Source of the DNA: Planococcus beigongshangi
Lineage (GTDB): Bacteria; Bacillota; Bacilli; Bacillales_A; Planococcaceae
Assembly (NCBI RefSeq): GCF_016820495.1
Contig: NZ_JADHDU010000003.1
Span: forward strand, 62,367-126,366
DNA length: 64,000 nucleotides
Direction of reading: 5' to 3'
Shown: positions 59,094-64,000 of the stretch, in pieces
Layout: the number at the start of each line of letters is the position of its first letter
How positions within the stretch are numbered: the stretch's first letter is position 1
Program-made: the position numbers and the translations under genes
Notes under the pieces: model-generated
The model's database searches: none
Told to the model about the DNA's origin: nothing
The model's input: the letters and a program-made list of their open reading frames with translations, nothing else

Positions 59094-59705
59094 GTGAAAT
59101 TTGCAGTGATTACGGATGTACACGGCAATGCAAGGGCTCTAGAAGCTGTGCTGGCGCTGGCCCTTGGCCGGGATTATCCGAAAAGCCATCTGCATGTGCT
59201 GGCGCATCATCAATGGATTGCGGACAATATGGATCCGGCTTTTATTGATAAACTGAAAACATTGCCGAGGGTGATCCGGGATGAATTCAACGGACACCGC
59301 GTCCTGTTCACCCATTATCATATCGAAGAGCATAAAGCGGAAGCTCCGATCAGCGAAGATCCGTTTTCGCAGATTGTCGAACCGGGATTAATGAATGCAG
59401 AAAAAATGTTCAGCGCCCACAGCGATCGCCTGATTTGTTTCGGGCATCATCATCCGCAGCATTTTTTCCATAACGACCGGACGATTTACCTGAATCCCGG
59501 CGCGCTCGGCTGCAGCCATAAACCTGAAGCCCCTTATGCCGTCGTCGAAGCAAAAGATGAAGGCTTGGAAGTGGAGATAAAACAGGTGGCATACAACAAT
59601 AGAGAATTTCTCGAAGCATACGATAAACTTCAGGTGCCGGAGCGGGACTTCATCCTGCGCATTTTTCACGGCGGCCAATTGGATGCTTTATCTAGACAAG
59701 ATTAG
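59094..59705 (+). CDS. Metallophosphoesterase with an internal deletion (probably inactive)
   Basis: The protein starts with the phosphoesterase motif FAVITDVHGN (D-x-H) and ends with LFTHYH and GHHHPQHF (the later His motifs). However, the two middle metal motifs, GD and GNHD, are missing: ALEAVLALA passes straight into LGRDYPKSHLHV. In family members about 60 residues lie between ALEAVL and the GNHDEAVLAL segment. A deletion between two EAVLA-coding stretches would fuse them in frame. GTG 59094 with GGAGG nine bases upstream is the likely start. Confidence 0.75.
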   Translation: MKFAVITDVHGNARALEAVLALALGRDYPKSHLHVLAHHQWIADNMDPAFIDKLKTLPRVIRDEFNGHRVLFTHYHIEEHKAEAPISEDPFSQIVEPGLMNAEKMFSAHSDRLICFGHHHPQHFFHNDRTIYLNPGALGCSHKPEAPYAVVEAKDEGLEVEIKQVAYNNREFLEAYDKLQVPERDFILRIFHGGQLDALSRQD

Positions 59706-59715
59706 GGGGAAGTGA

Positions 59716-60129
59716 ATGGACGCCAAACAGAATTGCCCATACTGTGATTTCAGGGATGATCCGGAGCAGCATGTCGTATTTGAAAATGATACGTGCTATT
59801 TTCTGCAGCATGACCGCCACCAGGGCGTATTGGAAGGGTCCGGCATCATCATTCCGAAAATCCATCGTGAAAATACATTCGAACTGACGCGGGAAGAATG
59901 GGCGGATACATACGAACTCATGCAGCTGGCACAGAGCTACCTGAAAGAAAAACATGCGCCGGACGGCTTCACGCTTGGCTGGAATGTCGGCGAAGCTTCC
60001 AATCAATCCATTCTGCACAGCCATTTCCACATCATTCCGCGTTACAGCGACGAGCCATACGCCGGAAAAGGCTTGAGGCATTGGATTAAGAAACCGGAGA
60101 ACAAACGGCCGCAGCAAAAACCTGAATGA
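59716..60129 (+). CDS. HIT-family protein (diadenosine-polyphosphate hydrolase-like)
   Basis: A 137-residue HIT protein with the catalytic triad motif ILHSHFHIIPR (H-x-H-x-H) and an N-terminal CPYC pair (NCPYCDFRD) that may bind zinc. It acts on nucleotide phosphates (AMP-lysine, Ap4A or similar); substrate unknown. GGGGGAAG precedes the ATG. It follows the phosphoesterase by 10 bp and ends the cluster of plus-strand genes. Confidence 0.88.
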   Translation: MDAKQNCPYCDFRDDPEQHVVFENDTCYFLQHDRHQGVLEGSGIIIPKIHRENTFELTREEWADTYELMQLAQSYLKEKHAPDGFTLGWNVGEASNQSILHSHFHIIPRYSDEPYAGKGLRHWIKKPENKRPQQKPE

Positions 60130-60156
60130 TGTCAATAACTTGGACACTTCTCAACC

Positions 60157-60187
60157 ACATCTCCTTTTCAGGGGATGTATTTTTATT
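60157..60187 (+). terminator. Rho-independent terminator
   Basis: ACATCTCC / GGGGATGT stem (one G-T) with a six-base loop and a T5 run. Confidence 0.8.
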
Positions 60188-60329
60188 CGTTCAATCCGGC
60201 AATTACTAAACCAATAGATAAGCGGAAACTATTTTGATATATAAATTTAGAAAATAATTACTATTAATGGGAACTTTCTTCATCTTGGCCCGTAAAAGAA
60301 TAGAAGAGCAAAACACGGAGGTGCACACG

Positions 60330-61250
60330 ATGTCGAAGCCGGCAATGCAGTTGGTGAATTTAAAAAAGACGATCGGCAATAAGCCGATTATCAAAGGGCT
60401 CGATTTTGAAATCCGGGCGGGAGAAGTATTCGGATTCCTGGGGCCGAACGGAGCAGGGAAAACGACAACCATCCGGATGATGGTCGGATTGATCGATATT
60501 ACGGAAGGCGATGTCCTGATCGAAGGAAAAAGCATCAAAACGGATTTCAAAGGTGCGATCCAGCACGTGGGCGCAATTGTGGAGAACCCGGAAATGTATC
60601 CGTTCCTGAGCGGCTGGAAGAACCTGAAGCAATACGCGCGGATGGTAGAGGGCGTAACAGATGAGCGGATCAAAGAAGTGGTTTCTCTGGTAGGGCTGGA
60701 AAAAGCGATACATGAAAAAGCCGGCCGTTATTCACTTGGTATGCGCCAGCGCCTTGGAATTGCGCAGGCACTCCTTCACGGGCCATCAATTTTGATACTC
60801 GATGAACCGACAAACGGTCTCGATCCATCAGGTATCCGTGAAATCCGGAAATACATACGCAATCTGGCGGAAAAAGAGAATGTGGCGGTTATCGTCTCAA
60901 GCCATTTATTGACGGAAATCGAATTGATGTGCGACCGGATCGGCGTCATCAAGAATGGCGAGTTGATTGCCATCGAAGAAGTGAAAACTGCCGAGAACAA
61001 AGAAGGACTGAAAGAAGTCTATATCGAAGTCGAACCGATGGAGACGGCGAAAGCGTATCTCGATACCCATCTGGACAATGAAATCGGGGTCGGCGGCAAG
61101 GAACTTTCCATGTCGGTCAAACGTGAAGAGATTCCGCATATCCTGAAAAGCTTGATGGAGCAGGGCATCAGCATCTACGGCGTGCGCGTTCTGCAGGCGA
61201 CGCTGGAAGATAAATTCTTTGACCTGATTGGAGAGAATACCATTGAGTAA
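60330..61250 (+). CDS. ABC transporter ATP-binding protein
   Basis: A 306-residue ATPase of the bacitracin/lantibiotic-export (BcrA/YhaQ) type: Walker A FLGPNGAGKTTTIR, signature YSLGMRQRLGIAQAL, Walker B LILDEPTNGLDPSG and VIVSSHLLTEIE. The C-terminal ~85 residues form a regulatory-type domain. ATG 60330 lies six bases after GGAGGTG; a longer frame begins at 60267 without an SD. It is coupled to the membrane subunit downstream. Confidence 0.9.
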   Translation: MSKPAMQLVNLKKTIGNKPIIKGLDFEIRAGEVFGFLGPNGAGKTTTIRMMVGLIDITEGDVLIEGKSIKTDFKGAIQHVGAIVENPEMYPFLSGWKNLKQYARMVEGVTDERIKEVVSLVGLEKAIHEKAGRYSLGMRQRLGIAQALLHGPSILILDEPTNGLDPSGIREIRKYIRNLAEKENVAVIVSSHLLTEIELMCDRIGVIKNGELIAIEEVKTAENKEGLKEVYIEVEPMETAKAYLDTHLDNEIGVGGKELSMSVKREEIPHILKSLMEQGISIYGVRVLQATLEDKFFDLIGENTIE

Positions 61251-62199
61251 TTTCATGAATCTTATCTGGAATGAACAGATCAAACTATATGCCAAAAAAG
61301 GGACATGGGTCATGTTCGCTGTGCTGTTGGCACTTGCGCTCGGCGGCGGACTGATCACGAAATTCTTTGGAACCGAGTCGGATTTCAAAGAATACGGCGA
61401 CGACTGGCAGACGGAACTGCAGGCAGAAAATGAAGAATTGACTGCTGAGATGGAAAATGATGAGTTTGCAGGCTTCGTCAACGAAATGGTCATTGCAGAA
61501 AATAATTACCATCTGGAAAATAACATCAAGCCGCTGCCCTATGACGGCTGGGAATATGTGCTTGAAAACAGCTTCCTGACGTCGGTGATCAGTCTGTTTA
61601 CGATCATCGTGGCAGCCGGCATCATCTCGAACGAATTCAAATGGGACACGATCAAATTATTGCTGATCCGTCCGATTTCAAGATCCAAGATTTTATTGTC
61701 CAAATATGTATCCGTCCTTATTTTCGCCTTTACGTTGTTGGTGTTCCTATTGGCTTCTTCATGGATAGTCGGTGCAATCCTGTTCGGTCTGAACGGTTTG
61801 AACCCGATGGTCGTACAGGATATGATGCCTGGCTATGTGCAGAATGACGTATTGGGTGAAATTGTGAAATCATACGGCTTTGGCCTGGTGACACTGGTCA
61901 TGATGGCCACTTTCGCTTTCATGATTTCCGCGATTTTCCGCAGCAGCGGAATGGCTATCGGCCTGGCGATCTTCCTCATGATGGCAGGCAATGCCATCGT
62001 CGCTTTCCTGTCGCAATATGAATGGTCGAAATACATCCTGTTCGCGAACACGAATCTGAAACAATACATGAACGGCATGGAGCCCCCGATCCCGGGAATG
62101 TCGTTGACGTTTTCCATCATCGTGCTGGCGGTCTATTTTGTCATCTTCATGGCGGCCGCGTGGGCAGCTTTCACAAAACGGGACGTTGCAGGAAATTAA
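61243..62199 (+). CDS. ABC-2 type transporter permease
   Basis: A 318-residue membrane protein with six helices, a large extracellular loop between helices 1 and 2 (about residues 40-95), and ABC-2 style text NEFKWDTIKLLLIRPISRSKILLSKY. The TTG at 61243 is the likely start: it lies seven bases after GGAGAG and overlaps the ATPase stop. The pair should export a peptide, lipid or drug; cargo unknown. A small DUF4064 gene follows. Confidence 0.88.
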   Translation: MSNFMNLIWNEQIKLYAKKGTWVMFAVLLALALGGGLITKFFGTESDFKEYGDDWQTELQAENEELTAEMENDEFAGFVNEMVIAENNYHLENNIKPLPYDGWEYVLENSFLTSVISLFTIIVAAGIISNEFKWDTIKLLLIRPISRSKILLSKYVSVLIFAFTLLVFLLASSWIVGAILFGLNGLNPMVVQDMMPGYVQNDVLGEIVKSYGFGLVTLVMMATFAFMISAIFRSSGMAIGLAIFLMMAGNAIVAFLSQYEWSKYILFANTNLKQYMNGMEPPIPGMSLTFSIIVLAVYFVIFMAAAWAAFTKRDVAGN

Positions 62200-62236
62200 A
62201 TGATCAGTTTGAATGAAAAATTAGGAGGAATAAAGA

Positions 62237-62665
62237 ATGAAACGCACAGCAGAAATCGTATTAGGAATTATTGGAGCACTCGGGTATGCATTTATGGCGG
62301 GAATCGGCGCCTTCATGCTCTGGATGAAAGACAATAGAGATCTTATTGAAACCGAATTGACAACTGGAACAGGCGATCCAAGCACGGACTTTTCAATGGA
62401 AGAGTTTGAATTGATGATGGACTTGCTGAGTGCAGGCGGATGGGTACTGATTGCCTCAGCCGTTGCTGCGATCGTTCTGGGAATCGTTTCAATGATTTTA
62501 CTGAAAGGCAATAAAAAGCCGCTTATCGCAGGAATCATCTTTATCGCGGTTGCAATCATCGTCTCCGTCGTCACAACAGGCGTCGGCGTCATCGCCGGTC
62601 TCTTCTATCTGATTGCCGGCATCATGGCTCTTGTCCGCAAGCCGAAGACGACACTTGAAATGTAA
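62237..62665 (+). CDS. DUF4064-family membrane protein
   Basis: A 142-residue protein with four hydrophobic segments (about 7-30, 64-85, 93-110 and 112-128) and the conserved start MKRTAEIVLGIIGALGYA, typical of DUF4064. Function unknown. AGGAGGAA precedes the ATG. It lies 37 bp after the ABC permease gene, so the three genes are probably one operon ending at 62712. Confidence 0.8.
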   Translation: MKRTAEIVLGIIGALGYAFMAGIGAFMLWMKDNRDLIETELTTGTGDPSTDFSMEEFELMMDLLSAGGWVLIASAVAAIVLGIVSMILLKGNKKPLIAGIIFIAVAIIVSVVTTGVGVIAGLFYLIAGIMALVRKPKTTLEM

Positions 62666-62675
62666 TTCTTGAAAC

Positions 62676-62712
62676 AGGAGGCTTTTCGCTCAGCGAAAAG
62701 CTTCCTTTTTTT
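62676..62712 (+). terminator. Rho-independent terminator
   Basis: GGAGGCTTTTCGCT / AGCGAAAAGCTTCC with a one-base centre and T7; it resembles the second hairpin of the two-hairpin element. Confidence 0.85.
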
Positions 62713-62778
62713 GTTTTGGGGTTGGTGAGTGGTCGAGTTAGAGTGGTGAGGCGGAATTTTGGTTGGTACGGGTAGCTT

Positions 62779-62955
62779 GCGTGCGATTAAAAGAAGATAT
62801 GGGCGATTAATCGAAAATGTGGACGATTAAAAAGTTTTATGCGCGATTAGAAAAAAATATGCGCGATTAAAAAATCTTATGCGCGGTTAGAAAAAAATAC
62901 GCGCGATTAAAAATTAATACGCGCGATTAGCTGTCACTTATGCGCGTTCAGCAAA
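62779..62955 (+). repeat. Exact 20-bp array of nine units, GCGCGATTA type (array L)
   Basis: Cores (G)CG(A/G)TTA occur at 62781, 62801, 62821, 62841, 62861, 62881, 62901 and 62921, always 20 apart, and the closing unit TGCGCGTTCAGCA at 62941. Typical text is TATGCGCGATTAAAA or TACGCGCGATTAGAA; the rest of each unit is diverged. It is the longest array in the window, placed between convergent genes. Confidence 0.92.
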
Positions 62956-62956
62956 A

Positions 62957-62990
62957 AAGCCCCCCTGGAATTTAAAATTCCAGAGGGCTT
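62957..62990 (-). terminator. Terminator of the SDR gene
   Basis: AAGCCC ... TGGAATTT / AAATTCCA ... GGGCTT stem; on the minus strand T6 follows. Confidence 0.8.
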
Positions 62991-62998
62991 GCCACAAA

Positions 62999-63733
62999 TT
63001 ACTTCTGTTGTCTCGGACGGATCAATATTTCATTCACATCGACATGCGTCGGCTGCTCCACTGCGTATGCAATGGCGCGTGCGATATCTTCCGCCTGAAG
63101 GAATTCCATCGATGGGCCGTTTGAGAACGCCGACAAAATATCTTCATCCGTAATCGTTTCGGTAAGTTCCGTCGTAACCGCACCCGGTGACACGATGGTA
63201 GCGCGGATATTCTTCGCAGGATCCAGTTCCTGACGCAGGCCTTCCGTTATCGCACGAACCGCGAATTTCGTTCCGCTGTAGATGGCGCTGCCCGGGGTCA
63301 CGTCGTGTCCGGCTACGGATGAGATATTGATGATATGACCTTCGCCGCGCTCTTCCATATGCGGAAGCACCGCCGCGATGCCATACAATACGCCTTTGAT
63401 GTTGACGTCCACCATGCGGTCCCATTCGTCGATCTTCAGTTTATTCATGAACGACAGCGGCATTAAGCCTGCATTATTGAGCATGACATCGATTTGGCCA
63501 AACTGCTCGATTGCCGCCTCCGCCAGTGCTTTCATTTCTTCGGCTGACGTAACGTCCGTCACTTTGTAGGCCGCTTGTCCGCCGGCTGATTCGATTTCCT
63601 TCTTCAATTCGACAAGGCGTTCTTCCCGCCGCGCCGCCAGCATGACGGAAAATCCGCGGCCAGCCAATTCTTTTGCTGCTGCCTGTCCGATGCCGCTGCT
63701 GGCACCGGTAATGATTGCTGTTTTGCCCATCAT
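62999..63733 (-). CDS. Short-chain dehydrogenase/reductase
   Basis: A 244-residue SDR: cofactor motif TGASSGIG at residues 9-16, NNAG (MLNNAGLMP), catalytic Ser in ISSVAG, and YSGTK (Tyr and Lys). A basic residue pair (AARREERL) after strand 2 suggests NADP. The length and C-terminus (DVNEILIRPRQQK) match YdfG/clavaldehyde-dehydrogenase-like oxidoreductases of broad substrate range. GGAG seven bases upstream supports the start at 63733. Confidence 0.92.
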   Translation of the reverse strand: MMGKTAIITGASSGIGQAAAKELAGRGFSVMLAARREERLVELKKEIESAGGQAAYKVTDVTSAEEMKALAEAAIEQFGQIDVMLNNAGLMPLSFMNKLKIDEWDRMVDVNIKGVLYGIAAVLPHMEERGEGHIINISSVAGHDVTPGSAIYSGTKFAVRAITEGLRQELDPAKNIRATIVSPGAVTTELTETITDEDILSAFSNGPSMEFLQAEDIARAIAYAVEQPTHVDVNEILIRPRQQK

Positions 63734-63779
63734 CCATCCACTCCATTTCTATGCGTTGAATTTTATTTTATTCAAATAA

Positions 63780-63812
63780 AAGAGGCAGGGAGCTTTTACG
63801 CAGTCCCTGCCC
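63780..63812 (-). terminator. Terminator downstream of the gene entering from the right edge
   Basis: GGCAGGGA / TCCCTGCC stem with a twelve-base loop; on the minus strand CTTTT follows. Confidence 0.7.
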
Positions 63813-63827
63813 ATAAGTGTAACGCTG

Positions 63828-64000
63828 TTATTTTTTCAATTCAATTTTAACGTCGCCGTTGATGTAGTTGGGGTAGGCGGCCAGGTCGACTCGCACCGGG
63901 TTGGTATAGCCGTTATCATCGAAACCGATGCTGATTTCCTGCTTGCCTTCATAGCCTGAAGATATTCCAGAATACTGCATATCCATATCTTGGCCATTGG
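63828..64000 (-). CDS. C-terminal part of an unidentified protein (partial)
   Basis: A minus-strand frame enters from the right edge and stops with TAA at 63830-63828, just before a terminator. The visible 57 residues include GKQEISIGFDDNGYTNPVRVDLAAYPNYINGDVKIELKK, a beta-rich C-terminus. It recalls the extracytoplasmic ends of Firmicute DUF4179 or similar anti-sigma-type proteins, but this is weak and I give no function. Confidence 0.6.
   Translation of the reverse strand, partial: NGQDMDMQYSGISSGYEGKQEISIGFDDNGYTNPVRVDLAAYPNYINGDVKIELKK

Overview
The window reads as chromosomal DNA of a moderate-GC, endospore-lineage Firmicute. Gene content, Bacillus-style regulatory RNAs (TPP, two SAM-I, one T-box), strong Shine-Dalgarno sequences and family-level similarity all suggest the Planococcaceae (Planococcus or a close relative). 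That assignment is an inference from gene families, not a measured match. A perfect parS-type site at 55277-55292 suggests the window lies in the origin-proximal part of the chromosome. No rRNA, tRNA, prophage, intact insertion sequence or CRISPR array was seen.

Layout. 0-5.7 kb: small membrane protein, ECF transporter S-component, GAF/PAS histidine kinase, LURP-one protein, XRE regulator, acetyltransferase. 5.7-9.6 kb: a promoter-terminator unit that looks like a small RNA gene, then a TPP-riboswitch operon tenA-thiM-thiD-thiE-thiW (thiamine salvage and uptake). 9.7-24 kb: pgeF, tandem DUF2294 genes (one broken by an amber codon), a GGDEF protein, a large SWIM/SNF2 helicase, CoA-type Nudix hydrolase, TauE/SafE and Bcr/CflA transporters, an ABC exporter pair, glyoxalase and hydrolase. 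24-36.7 kb: MgtE, then two divergent SAM-riboswitch operons for the methionine salvage pathway. One is mtnW-mtnX-mtnB-mtnD on the minus strand. The other is mtnK-mtnA plus a ribose-type ABC importer on the plus strand, a candidate methylthioribose uptake system. Together they encode every step from methylthioribose to the 2-oxo acid; the final aminotransferase and the nucleosidase are not here.

36.8-52 kb: EAL phosphodiesterase, flavin reductase, a Fur-box-controlled siderophore ABC transporter divergent from a ferredoxin/flavodoxin-NADP reductase-like gene, PP2C and histidine phosphatases, aldo/keto reductase, dicarboxylate/amino-acid symporter, a T-box-controlled MFS transporter, and a frameshifted gluconokinase gene. 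52-64 kb: FAD dehydrogenase, a run of small plus-strand genes (three GNATs, Nudix, nucleotidyltransferase, zinc protease-like, methyltransferase, an internally deleted metallophosphoesterase, HIT), an ABC exporter, DUF4064 and an SDR.

The most unusual content is in the spacers. At least eleven intergenic regions hold short arrays of degenerate units with a nearly constant period of 20 bp (plus-oriented GCG-type and the 46.4 kb array) or 21 bp (CCGCA- and GGACAG-type), each with a conserved core of about ten bases and a diverged remainder. Several 20-bp arrays end with the same variant unit (GCGTTC). A second family, an ~60-90-bp two-hairpin element, occurs five times, always in a spacer that also carries an array. 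I do not recognise either family as described. Several genes show recent decay: an amber codon in DUF2294, a 1-bp deletion in gntK, an in-frame deletion in a phosphoesterase, and a TauE/SafE stub.
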